DNA of 64,000 nt from Variovorax sp. TBS-050B. Lineage in GTDB: Bacteria > Pseudomonadota > Gammaproteobacteria > Burkholderiales > Burkholderiaceae_C. Shown piece after piece: positions 45,814 to 55,099 of this stretch (positions within the stretch are counted from its first letter, which is position 1; each line of letters starts with the position of its first letter). A program made the position numbers and the translations under genes. The stretch is from NCBI RefSeq assembly GCF_029893635.1, contig NZ_JARXYR010000002.1, positions 2,269,001-2,333,000 on the forward strand. The letters are read 5' to 3'. The notes under the pieces were generated by a model, which had not been told where the DNA came from, searched no databases, and was given only the letters and a program-made list of their open reading frames with translations.

Positions 45814-47820
45814 TCAGGCCGTCGCCAGCGCCGCGGGGCGCGCGAGGCGCAGCGCATGCATCCAGGCGCGGCGCAGCACGGCGGGCGAGCGCGATTCCTC
45901 GGGGATCAGCAGGAAGCCGCGGTCGCGCAGCGAGGTGCCGAGCGCGATCTGGCTGGTGAGCACCGTGAGCGGGATCGCCAGCAGCAGCGGCAGGCCGACC
46001 GGCATGAGCCACATCAGGGCGCTTGCATCGATCATCGCGACGCCGAGGGCCAGCGCGCCGACCACCAGGCTCATGGGTGCGAGCTGGGAGGCAGCGATCT
46101 TCCACGGCACGGCGGCGGCTTCGCGGGGAGGCGACTTCCAGTCGAGCTTGATGCCGGTGAGGGCGACCAGCACGAACAGCGAGTGGGCCAGCATGCGCAC
46201 CGGTGCCTGCACGATGGCGAGGGCGCTTTCGAGCACCGAGCTCTTCACCAGGCCCCAGAGGCCGCCGAACTGGCGCTGCTCCTTGCGCATCAGCACGGCG
46301 ATGATGCCGAGCACGCGCGGCAGGAACAGCAGGCACAGGGTCCAGACCCAGAGGCCGGCGAGTTCCGCGGGCAGCACGCTCCAGCTCGAGATCAGGCTCG
46401 AACCGTTGAGCCAGAGCGCGGTGCCGAGCGTCAGGAACGCGAGCCACAGCGGCGCCGAGACGTAGGCCATGGTGCCGGTCACGAACATCGCGCGGTGCAC
46501 CGGGTGGATGCCGGGCTCGGCCATCAGGCGGGCGTTCTGCAGGTTGCCCTGGCACCAGCGGCGGTCGCGCTGGAGTTCGGCCAGCAGGTCCGGCGGCTGC
46601 TGCTCGTAGCTGCCGACCAGGTCGGCGCAGAGCCAGACGTTGTAGCCGGCGCGGCGCATCAGCGCGGCCTCGACGAAGTCATGCGACATGATGCCGCCCG
46701 ACATGCCGCCGGTGCCCTTGATCGGCGCCAGCGCGCAGTGCTTCATGAAGGGCTCGACGCGGATGATCGCGTTGTGGCCCCAGTAGTGCGATTCGCCCAG
46801 TTGCCAGAACTGCATGCCCAGCGTGAACAGGCGGCCCGTCACGCGGGAGGCGAATTGCTGCGCGCGGGCATGCAGCGTCACGTGGCCGATGGCCTGCGTG
46901 GCGGTCTGGATGATGCCGGCGTTCGGATTGGCTTCCATCAGCTTGACCATCGAGGTCAGGCAGTCGCCGCTCATCACGGAGTCGGCGTCGAGCACGACCA
47001 TGTAGCGGTAGTCCTTGCCCCAGCGCCGGCAGAAGTCGGCCACGTTGCCGGCCTTGCGGTGCGTGCGGCGGGTGCGCAGGCGGTAGTAGACCTCGACCTG
47101 CGGCTGGTTCGGGCTCTCGGCCAGCGCGGCGCGCAGGTCTTCCCAGGCGGCGCGCTCGGCGGCGGCCGTCTCGGGGTTGTAGCTGTCGGACAGCACGAAC
47201 ACGTCGAACTGCTTCGCATGGCCGGTGGCCGCGACCGATTCGCAGGTGGCGCGCAGGCCGGCGAACACCGTGGCCACGTCCTCGTTGCAGATCGGCATGA
47301 TGATCGCGGTGCGGGCCTCGGGGTTCATCGGGTGGTGCGCCACCTGCTTGGCCGAGAGCGAGTGCTTGTCACCGCGCAGCGAGACGTAGAAGCCCATCAG
47401 CGCGGTCACGAAGCCGGTGACGACCCAGCCCGAGAGCAGGCCGTAGAGGCCGATCTGGCCGTATTCCAGCCAGACGTTGTCGTAGTCGGGCTGCACGCCC
47501 GCGAACAGCGTCGAGGCGATCACGGTGCTGAGCACGGTGAGCAGCATGAAGGCGTTGCGGCGGCGCGCGGCGGCACGCTCCCAGGGCAGCGGCGCCGCGG
47601 CCGGCGCGGCGCTGTCGCGCTTGCCGCCGGCGCCGAGCTTCACGAGCAGGGCGGTGCCGATGCTGTTCCAGAAGCCGCGCCAGGGGCGGGGCGCCATCGA
47701 ACCGCGGTTGACCGGCGGTGCGGTGACGGAATTCGGGTGGCGCTCTTCGCGCACCGGGCTGCGGCGCGAGAAATCGGTGTCGGCCAGCACGTTCAGTTGG
47801 GAGAAGTCGTTCGGCTTCAT
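45814..47820 (-). CDS. opgH: Glucans biosynthesis glucosyltransferase OpgH (MdoH)
   Basis: Inner-membrane glucosyltransferase of 668 aa that makes the beta-1,2 backbone of osmoregulated periplasmic glucans. About eight membrane helices flank a GT2 domain with AIIMPICNEDVATVFAGL, the metal motif VVLDADSVMSGDCL, GHNAIIRVEPF and the QxxRW-type motif QRDRRWCQGN. The usual partner opgG does not precede it. The start MKPNDFSQLN is chosen from the family; a 68-codon frame ends 5 bp upstream. Transcription probably starts at a sigma-54 promoter near 48045 linked to GlrR. Confidence 0.93.
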   Translation of the reverse strand: MKPNDFSQLNVLADTDFSRRSPVREERHPNSVTAPPVNRGSMAPRPWRGFWNSIGTALLVKLGAGGKRDSAAPAAAPLPWERAAARRRNAFMLLTVLSTVIASTLFAGVQPDYDNVWLEYGQIGLYGLLSGWVVTGFVTALMGFYVSLRGDKHSLSAKQVAHHPMNPEARTAIIMPICNEDVATVFAGLRATCESVAATGHAKQFDVFVLSDSYNPETAAAERAAWEDLRAALAESPNQPQVEVYYRLRTRRTHRKAGNVADFCRRWGKDYRYMVVLDADSVMSGDCLTSMVKLMEANPNAGIIQTATQAIGHVTLHARAQQFASRVTGRLFTLGMQFWQLGESHYWGHNAIIRVEPFMKHCALAPIKGTGGMSGGIMSHDFVEAALMRRAGYNVWLCADLVGSYEQQPPDLLAELQRDRRWCQGNLQNARLMAEPGIHPVHRAMFVTGTMAYVSAPLWLAFLTLGTALWLNGSSLISSWSVLPAELAGLWVWTLCLLFLPRVLGIIAVLMRKEQRQFGGLWGLVKSSVLESALAIVQAPVRMLAHSLFVLVALTGIKLDWKSPPREAAAVPWKIAASQLAPMSLVVGALALGVAMIDASALMWLMPVGLPLLLAIPLTVLTSQIALGTSLRDRGFLLIPEESRSPAVLRRAWMHALRLARPAALATA

Positions 47821-47825
47821 GTGAT

Positions 47826-48032
47826 TTACCAACGTTGCTTGTCGAGGGTGGAGGGGGTGTCGCCAATGGCAGGAAAGCGCTTGACCACGCAATCCGGTTC
47901 GGCGCCGCCCGCGCCGGCGAGTGCGGCCGGCGAATGCCCGGCGGCACGGGGCCGCACGGGGGAAAACTGCTTTTGACGCAGGCCGTCGCGCTGCGGACGC
48001 AGTGCGAAAGATGGGCTGTGGAGTGCTGTCAT
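47826..48032 (-). CDS. Small open frame in the opgH leader
   Basis: A 68-codon frame (MTALHSPSFALRPQRDGLRQ...) that ends with TAA 5 bp before opgH. Its ATG would be at about +2 relative to the start site expected from the sigma-54 promoter, which would make it leaderless. The content is Arg/Ala/Gly/Pro-rich with no membrane segment or recognised domain. High GC makes chance open frames of this length common. It may be a coupled upstream peptide for opgH or simply untranslated leader; I cannot decide. Confidence 0.35.
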   Translation of the reverse strand: MTALHSPSFALRPQRDGLRQKQFSPVRPRAAGHSPAALAGAGGAEPDCVVKRFPAIGDTPSTLDKQRW

Positions 48033-48044
48033 GCCAGTACAGGG

Positions 48045-48059
48045 GCAAACCCTGTGCCA
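48045..48059 (-). promoter_or_regulatory. Sigma-54 promoter directed at opgH
   Basis: On the minus strand the sequence reads TGGCACAGGGTTTGC, matching the -24/-12 consensus TGGCAC-N5-TTGC exactly with the required 10-bp GG-to-GC spacing. The next base is C instead of the preferred A/T. Transcription would begin near 48033 and run through the leader into opgH (ATG at 47820). It is preceded by an IHF-like site and a GlrR-type site, the expected parts of a sigma-54 enhancer-promoter unit. Confidence 0.8.
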
Positions 48060-48078
48060 GGCTGAAAAAACGCTTGCA

Positions 48079-48091
48079 GATCAACGACTTA
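48079..48091 (-). promoter_or_regulatory. IHF-like site
   Basis: GATCAACGACTTA matches the IHF consensus WATCAANNNNTTR at all specified positions but the first. It lies between the candidate GlrR site and the sigma-54 promoter, where IHF usually bends DNA to bring the activator to the polymerase. Confidence 0.5.
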
Positions 48092-48153
48092 GCAGGATCC
48101 GCCGGGCATTTCCGGGTGCGGGGCCGGCCAAACCCCCGCAAAACCGCCGTTTT

Positions 48154-48171
48154 TGTCGCCGAATCCCGACA
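48154..48171. promoter_or_regulatory. Candidate GlrR binding site TGTC-N10-GACA
   Basis: An exact TGTC, ten bases, GACA palindrome, identical to the motif described for E. coli GlrR (QseF). A partly overlapping GACA-AG-TGTC follows (48168-48177). The site is about 95-110 bp upstream of the -24 element, within normal enhancer range, and just past the terminator of the glrR gene itself. Confidence 0.7.
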
Positions 48172-48187
48172 AGTGTCAACGGCGTAG

Positions 48188-48213
48188 AAAAAATGTCCTT
48201 TTAAATCAAGGAC
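48188..48213 (-). terminator. Intrinsic terminator of the glrR operon
   Basis: On the minus strand GTCCTT pairs with AAGGAC around a 7-nt loop, followed by A and six T. It lies 12 bp after the glrR stop. The stem is short and AT-rich, and the U-run is good. It separates glrR from the opgH leader, so opgH needs its own promoter. Confidence 0.7.
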
Positions 48214-48225
48214 TTGGCCCTGTCG

Positions 48226-49614
<1,389 letters not shown>

Positions 49615-49645
49615 CGGGAATCCTCCTTGCGCGATCGTCGGATGT

Positions 49646-50302
49646 TCATGGCGTCGGCCGGGCGGCGGGTGCGGGCAGGACCGGCGCCGGTGCGGTGTTG
49701 GGCCGCGCGAAGCTGCGCTCGATGGCGCGCAGTGCTTCGATGCGGTCGTTGAGCTGGTCGATGCGGCGCTGGCTCTCGCGCAACTGCTGCACCTGCTTGT
49801 CGCGGTCGTCCTCCACGCGGCGCTGCTCCACGTAGCGCGCCGCGAGCGCGCGTGCGAGCGGGTGCAGCGCCTGCGCCTCGGGCGAGGGGTTCGATATCAC
49901 GCGCTGCAGCAGGCCCAGCGCGCGCGCCAGGTCGGCCGGCACGCGCGTCTGCGCGAGCAGCAGCGCAAGCTGCATCTGCGCGGTGGGCGAATCGCCCGGG
50001 TCGCCCGCGCGCGCGATCTCGGCATTGAGCTCGGTGCCGCCGAGCGGGCGCACCTTGTCGGCATAGGCCAGCATGGCCGCGACCGGGCCCTGCGTCAGCA
50101 GCGTGAACAGCGAGGCCGGCTGCGTGGCGGGCGCCTTGGGTTCGGCCTCGACCGGCATCACGCGCGGCACGGCGGGCGGCGGCGGCAGCGCCTCGGCCTC
50201 GGCGGGCGGCGCGGGCGGCGTCGCGCAGGCGGCCAGCAGCAGCGCGAAGGGCAGGGCCACCGCCGCGGAGCGGGTCGAACTGCGGACGAACGGAAAGGGC
50301 AT
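49646..50302 (-). CDS. Lipoprotein of the GlrK/GlrR locus (QseG-like position)
   Basis: A 218-aa predicted lipoprotein. A signal peptide (AAVALPFALLLAAC) ends in the lipobox LAAC, followed by a Pro/Ala-rich tether. The mature domain is alpha-helical (LFTLLTQGPVAAMLAYADKV, then RALGLLQRVISNPSPEAQALH) and ends in a coiled coil (VQQLRESQRRIDQLNDRIEALRAIE). Its place between kinase and regulator equals that of qseG in E. coli, whose product stimulates the kinase. Homology to QseG is inferred from position and type only. Confidence 0.7.
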   Translation of the reverse strand: MPFPFVRSSTRSAAVALPFALLLAACATPPAPPAEAEALPPPPAVPRVMPVEAEPKAPATQPASLFTLLTQGPVAAMLAYADKVRPLGGTELNAEIARAGDPGDSPTAQMQLALLLAQTRVPADLARALGLLQRVISNPSPEAQALHPLARALAARYVEQRRVEDDRDKQVQQLRESQRRIDQLNDRIEALRAIERSFARPNTAPAPVLPAPAARPTP

Positions 50303-50370
50303 GGATCGACGGAAAAAGGACAAAAGAGGCGGTGTTTCTGGATGATGCCGAGGGCTCGACGGGAGAGGGC

Positions 50371-51798
50371 TCAGGCCGTGCGCGGCAATTCGATGCGAAA
50401 GCGCGCGCCGGGCCCGTCCGGCTGCAGGGCGATGCGTCCCCCATGGGCCGCAATGTACTCCTGCACGATGGAAAGACCGATGCCCGTGCCCTTGACGGCA
50501 TGCTCGGGCTGGCGCTCGCCCCGGTAGAAGGGCTCGAAAATGCGGTCGCGGTCGCCTTCGGCAATACCCGGACCGGCGTCGTTGACATCGATGTACGCGG
50601 CCGACGGCGTGCCCGAGACCGCGATCGTGATCGTGCCGCCGCGCGCCGAATACCGGATCGCGTTCGACAGCAGGTTGGCGATGGCCGTGCCGAGCTTCGT
50701 GCGGTCGACGGTGAGCGCGATCGGTTCGCCCTCGGCCTGGACGCGCAGCCCGTGGGCCTGCCACTGCAGGCGCTGGGCCTCGATCTGCTCCTCGATCAGC
50801 GGCAGCAGCTCGGTGCGCTCGCGGCGCAGCTCGCGTGCCTCGAAGGCGGCCGCGTTGAAGCGCAGCAGCGCCTCGATCTGCCCCTGCAGCGCCACGGTGT
50901 TCTGGTTCAGGATCTGCGCCACCTCGAGCTGCGCGGGATTCAGCGGACCGGTCACGCCGTCCTCCAGCAGCGACACGCCCTCGCGCAGCGCGGCCAGGGG
51001 CGTCTTGAGCTCGTGCGACACGTGGCGCAGGAAGCGCGCCTTGTCGGCATCGAGCTCGGTCAGCCGCAGCCGCAGCCATTCGAGCTGCTGCGACAGGCGC
51101 CGCACGTCGGCCGGGCCGCGGATGTCGATCGGCTCGTCGAGCCGGTTCTGGCCCAGGCCGACGATCGCATGCTCGAGCCGCTTGAAGGGCCGCGCCAGCC
51201 AGATCCCGAAGGCCAGCGCCAGCGACACCGCGAGCACGCTGGCCGCCACCACCTCGCGCATCAGCCGGCGGCGCGCATTCTCGATGCGCTTGGCGAGCGC
51301 GTCGTTCTGCAGCTCGATCAGGAACTGGGCCTGCTGCGCGAGGTTGGTGTTGAGCGAGTCGAGTTCGCGGAACTGCATCGCCATGCTGCTCTCGCGCGCG
51401 AGCGCGCTGTCGGCGCTGCCGCTCATCAGGCCCTCGATCACGCCGAGCTGCGCGCGCCACATCTCGATGCCCGCGGGCGCGAGGCCGTTGCGCTCCATGC
51501 GTTCGAGCACCTGGTTCGCCTCGCGCGCGGCGTCGTCGAAGCGGCGCCTGAGCACCGCGTCGTTGAGCACCAGCGACTGGCGTCCGGCGCGCTCCATCGC
51601 GGCGCTGCGCTCGGCCAGCGACTGGGCCGCGCCCGACAGCCGCAGCGCGCGCGCGGCCGCGTCGCGGCTCTGCGTCATGAGCGCGTCGTACTGGAACACC
51701 GAGCGCAGCGCCACGCCCACCAGCAGCGCGGTGATGAGCAAGAACGCGAACAGCAGGAGCTGCTGGAACGAGCCCCGATTCGACGGCCGCTTCGCCAT
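50371..51798 (-). CDS. glrK: Sensor histidine kinase GlrK (QseE)-like
   Basis: A 475-aa membrane kinase. Two membrane segments (about residues 14-32 and 182-202) enclose a helical periplasmic domain. Then come a HAMP-like region (ARPFKRLEHAIVGLG), HisKA FLRHVSHELKTPLAALREG and HATPase boxes LSNAIRYSA and GTGIGLSIVQEYIAAHGG. Gene order with glrR identifies it as GlrK. Its ATG overlaps the miaB stop (ATGA), so its translation is coupled to miaB. The input signal is unknown; in enterobacteria it reflects envelope state. Confidence 0.85.
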   Translation of the reverse strand: MAKRPSNRGSFQQLLLFAFLLITALLVGVALRSVFQYDALMTQSRDAAARALRLSGAAQSLAERSAAMERAGRQSLVLNDAVLRRRFDDAAREANQVLERMERNGLAPAGIEMWRAQLGVIEGLMSGSADSALARESSMAMQFRELDSLNTNLAQQAQFLIELQNDALAKRIENARRRLMREVVAASVLAVSLALAFGIWLARPFKRLEHAIVGLGQNRLDEPIDIRGPADVRRLSQQLEWLRLRLTELDADKARFLRHVSHELKTPLAALREGVSLLEDGVTGPLNPAQLEVAQILNQNTVALQGQIEALLRFNAAAFEARELRRERTELLPLIEEQIEAQRLQWQAHGLRVQAEGEPIALTVDRTKLGTAIANLLSNAIRYSARGGTITIAVSGTPSAAYIDVNDAGPGIAEGDRDRIFEPFYRGERQPEHAVKGTGIGLSIVQEYIAAHGGRIALQPDGPGARFRIELPRTA

Positions 51799-53171
51799 CA
51801 GGCGGCCACCGCGCTGGGCGCGGCGGAGTCCGGCGCGGCCGACGATTCGCGCGTCGGCACCTCGCCGCGCAACGTGTAGGCCAGCGAGCGCGTGATGTGC
51901 AGGTCGACCATCCGGCCGACCAGCCGGGCATCGCCCTCGAAATTGACCACGCGGTTGCAGGCGGTGCGGCCCATGAGCTCGTTCGCGTTCTTGCGCGACG
52001 CACCCTCGACCAGCACGCGCTGGGTGCTGCCGACCAGCGCGTCGCCGAAGCGGCGCACGTTGGCGTCGATCGCCTTCTGCAGCGTCTGCAGCCGCGCGAG
52101 CTTGACCTCGTGCGGCGTGTCGTCGTGCAGCGCGGCCGCGGGCGTGCCGGGGCGCGGGCTGAAGATGAAGCTGAAGCTGTTGTCGAACGCGCAGTCCTCG
52201 ATGAGCTTCATCATCTTCTGGAAGTCGTCCTCGGTCTCGCCCGGGAAGCCGACGATGAAGTCGCTGCTGAGCGCCAGTTCCGGACGGATCGCGCGCAGCT
52301 TGCGCACCGTGCTCTTGTATTCCATGGCGGTGTAGCCGCGCTTCATCGCCATCAGGATGCGGTCGCTGCCGTGCTGCACCGGCAGGTGCAGGTGGCTCAC
52401 GAGCTGCGGCACCTTCGCGTAGGCCTCGATCAGCCGCGGCGTGAACTCGTTCGGATGGCTGGTGGTGTAGCGGATGCGCTCGATGCCGGGGATCTCTGCG
52501 ACGTACTCGATCAGCAGCGCGAAGTCGGCGATCTCGGCCGTGTCGCCCATGCGGCCGCGGTAGGCGTTCACGTTCTGGCCCAGCAGCGTGACCTCGCGCA
52601 CGCCCTGGTCCGCGAGGCCGGCGATCTCGACCAGCACGTCGTCGAGCGGCCGGTTCACTTCCTCGCCGCGGGTGTAGGGCACCACGCAGTAGCTGCAGTA
52701 CTTGGAGCAGCCCTCCATGATCGAGACGAAGGCCGTCACGCCTTCGACGCGGGCGGGTGGCAGGTGGTCGAACTTCTCGATCTCGGGAAAGCGGATGTCC
52801 ACCTGCGGCCGGTCCTGGCGCTCGCGCTCGGCGAGCATCTCGGGCAGGCGGTGCAGCGTCTGCGGGCCGAACACCACGTCGACGTAGGGCGCGCGCGCGA
52901 TGATCGCCTCGCCCTCCTGGCTCGCGACGCAGCCGCCGACGCCGATCTTCACGCCGCGCGCCTTCAGGTGCTTCACGCGGCCGAGGTCGGAGAACACCTT
53001 CTCCTGGGCCTTCTCGCGCACCGAGCAGGTGTTGAACAGGATCAGGTCGGCTTCGTCGACGTTTTGCGTGGGTTCGTAGCCCTCGGCGGCGTTTAGCACG
53101 TCGGCCATCTTGTCCGAGTCGTACTCGTTCATCTGGCAGCCGAAGGTTTTGATAAAGACTTTCTTGCTCAT
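51798..53171 (-). CDS. miaB: tRNA-2-methylthio-N6-dimethylallyladenosine synthase MiaB
   Basis: Radical-SAM methylthiotransferase of 457 aa modifying A37 of certain tRNAs. The N-terminal UPF0004 domain contains [26 protein letters not shown] and GVGGCVAS, whose cysteines bind one Fe-S cluster. The radical-SAM motif is [22 protein letters not shown] domain lies at the C terminus. It is the first gene before glrK and overlaps it by four bases, an unusual link of tRNA modification with a two-component system. Confidence 0.97.
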   Translation of the reverse strand: MSKKVFIKTFGCQMNEYDSDKMADVLNAAEGYEPTQNVDEADLILFNTCSVREKAQEKVFSDLGRVKHLKARGVKIGVGGCVASQEGEAIIARAPYVDVVFGPQTLHRLPEMLAERERQDRPQVDIRFPEIEKFDHLPPARVEGVTAFVSIMEGCSKYCSYCVVPYTRGEEVNRPLDDVLVEIAGLADQGVREVTLLGQNVNAYRGRMGDTAEIADFALLIEYVAEIPGIERIRYTTSHPNEFTPRLIEAYAKVPQLVSHLHLPVQHGSDRILMAMKRGYTAMEYKSTVRKLRAIRPELALSSDFIVGFPGETEDDFQKMMKLIEDCAFDNSFSFIFSPRPGTPAAALHDDTPHEVKLARLQTLQKAIDANVRRFGDALVGSTQRVLVEGASRKNANELMGRTACNRVVNFEGDARLVGRMVDLHITRSLAYTLRGEVPTRESSAAPDSAAPSAVAA

Positions 53172-53262
53172 GGAACTCTCCTGGCCTTCGGTGGGGCGAA
53201 GGCGGGTGCGGCCCGGCGGCGCGGGCGGCGGCGGCGCAGCGGGCGGGCGCCCACTGGCACTC

Positions 53263-53715
53263 TTATTGCGTGTTGAGGGTGTCGTTCGAGGTGAACGGCC
53301 AGATGTTCAGGAACGGCTTGTCGAGCGACTCGCGCCGGGCGACGGCTTCTTCCGGCGTGAGGATCCAGACCTCGCGCAGCATGCCGGCGGCATCGCGCGT
53401 GTAGTTGACGAGGTACTTCTGCCCGGTGATCGCGCCGGCCATGACCAGCATGTTCTGCGCGCTGCGGATGCGGGCGCCGGGCGCGAGGCGGTCGGGCTTG
53501 CCGTCGAGTTCCACGTCGACGCCGTCGACGACCATGAACTTGCCGCGCAGCGTGCCGATGGGGAAGGTCCGGCCGCCGACCAGCGACTCGTTCTGCGTCT
53601 GGGGCCGGGGCACCTCGGACTGGGCGGCGGCAACGGCCGGCAGGAGGCTCGCTGCCAGCGTGCAGGCTGCTATGAAAGTGAGAGCGTTCGTGGGTTGTTT
53701 CTTGCAGCGGTTCAT
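53263..53715 (-). CDS. Exported protein of unknown function
   Basis: A 150-aa protein with a signal peptide ([23 protein letters not shown], cleavage after AAA). The mature part is rich in beta strands ([24 protein letters not shown], then [29 protein letters not shown]) and ends near [17 protein letters not shown] recognise it as a conserved Burkholderiales hypothetical protein; no function is known. It is 91 bp downstream of nothing on its own strand except the RND leader region, so it probably has its own promoter. Confidence 0.75.
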   Translation of the reverse strand: MNRCKKQPTNALTFIAACTLAASLLPAVAAAQSEVPRPQTQNESLVGGRTFPIGTLRGKFMVVDGVDVELDGKPDRLAPGARIRSAQNMLVMAGAITGQKYLVNYTRDAAGMLREVWILTPEEAVARRESLDKPFLNIWPFTSNDTLNTQ

Positions 53716-53887
53716 GGGTTATATCCAGAGGCTGTGGACGAGGGATTCTACCGACGAGGGGGCTGGCGGCTTGTTAAGGCGTAGGGGGTATTGCATGTCA
53801 TCTTTACTTTTCTTTACGGCACTCGTGGACACTGCGGGGCGGCCACTGCTCCAATAGCCGCTGTCAGCCCAAAGTGCTCAAACCCCC

Positions 53888-55099
53888 ATGAAGAAAAAAC
53901 TCGTTCTCGCCCTCGCCGGTGTGCTGATCGTCGCTGTCGCGGGATGGTGGTGGAGCGGGTCGGGCGACCGTGCCGCATCGCAGGCCGCCAAGGCCCCGGC
54001 CGCGGGCCGCGCACCGGCCGACGGCGCCCCGGCGGCGCTCGTGACGCTGGCCACCGCCGAGCGGCAGGACGTGCCGGTCACGGTGCAGGTCAACGGCAGC
54101 GTGGTCTCGCTCAACAGCGTGGACCTGCGCCCGCAGGTGACGAACACGGTGAAGGCGGTGCACGTGAAGGAAGGCCAGTTCGTCAAGGCGGGCCAGTTGC
54201 TCTTCACGCTCGACGACCGCGCCGACCAGGCCAACCTCGCGCGCGCCAGCGCGCAGCAGAAGCGCGACGAGGCCACGATGGCCGACCTCGAGCGCCAGTA
54301 CAAGCGCAGCCAGGAACTGGTGGCGCAGAACTTCATCTCCAAGAGCGCGATGGACGCCACGCTCTCGCAGCTCGAGGCGCAGCGCGCCGCGGTGGCGGCC
54401 GATCGCGCCGCGGTGCAGTCGGCCCAGGTGGCGCTGGGCTATGCCACGCTGCGCGCGCCGATCGCGGGCCGCATCGGCGCCGTCAACATCTACCCGGGCA
54501 CGCTGGTGCAGCCCACGCTTTCGCTGGTGACGATCACGCAGCTCGACCCGATCGCCGTGAGCTTCCCGGTGCCCGAATCGAACCTGCAGGACCTGCTGGC
54601 CGCCGCGCGCGGCGGTGCGCGCATCGAGGCGCTGGTGCCCGGCCGCAAGGAGCCGCTCACGGGGGTGCTGAACTTCGTCGACAACACCGTCGATCCGCAG
54701 ATCGGCACGGTGCGCGCCAAGGCGGTGTTCGCCAATGCCGACCAGGCGCTGTGGCCGGGCCAGTTCGTCGCCACGCGCGTCACGGTGCGCACGCTCGCCG
54801 GCGTCACCGTGGTGCCGGCGGCCGCGCTCATGATGCTGCCCGAGGGCGCGACACTCTACGTGGTCGACCAGGCCGGCACCGCCACGCGGCGCAAGGTGCA
54901 GGTGCTGCACACCTTCGGCACCAAGGTGGCGGTGAGCGGCCTCGAGGCCGGCGAGCGCGTGGTCATCGAAGGCAGCCAGAACGTGCGACCCGGCGGCAAG
55001 GTGCGCGTCGACGCCAAGGCCGCGCCGCCCGGCACCACCGGCGTGACGCCCGGCAGCGCCGCCTCCTCGGACACCCCGGCCCCGCGGGAACGCGCATGA
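53888..55099 (+). CDS. RND efflux periplasmic adaptor subunit
   Basis: Membrane fusion protein of 403 aa that bridges an inner-membrane RND pump to an outer-membrane channel. A membrane anchor (KKLVLALAGVLIVAVAGWWW) is followed by the barrel-sandwich hybrid (VNGSVVSLNSVDLRPQVTNTVKAVHVKEGQFVKAGQLLFTLDDRAD), an alpha-hairpin (about residues 110-165), TLRAPIAGRIGAVNIYPGTLV and a beta-barrel region. It resembles MdtA of the MdtABC system. Its stop overlaps the pump gene start (ATGA). No TetR or two-component regulator is adjacent. Confidence 0.93.
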   Translation: MKKKLVLALAGVLIVAVAGWWWSGSGDRAASQAAKAPAAGRAPADGAPAALVTLATAERQDVPVTVQVNGSVVSLNSVDLRPQVTNTVKAVHVKEGQFVKAGQLLFTLDDRADQANLARASAQQKRDEATMADLERQYKRSQELVAQNFISKSAMDATLSQLEAQRAAVAADRAAVQSAQVALGYATLRAPIAGRIGAVNIYPGTLVQPTLSLVTITQLDPIAVSFPVPESNLQDLLAAARGGARIEALVPGRKEPLTGVLNFVDNTVDPQIGTVRAKAVFANADQALWPGQFVATRVTVRTLAGVTVVPAAALMMLPEGATLYVVDQAGTATRRKVQVLHTFGTKVAVSGLEAGERVVIEGSQNVRPGGKVRVDAKAAPPGTTGVTPGSAASSDTPAPRERA

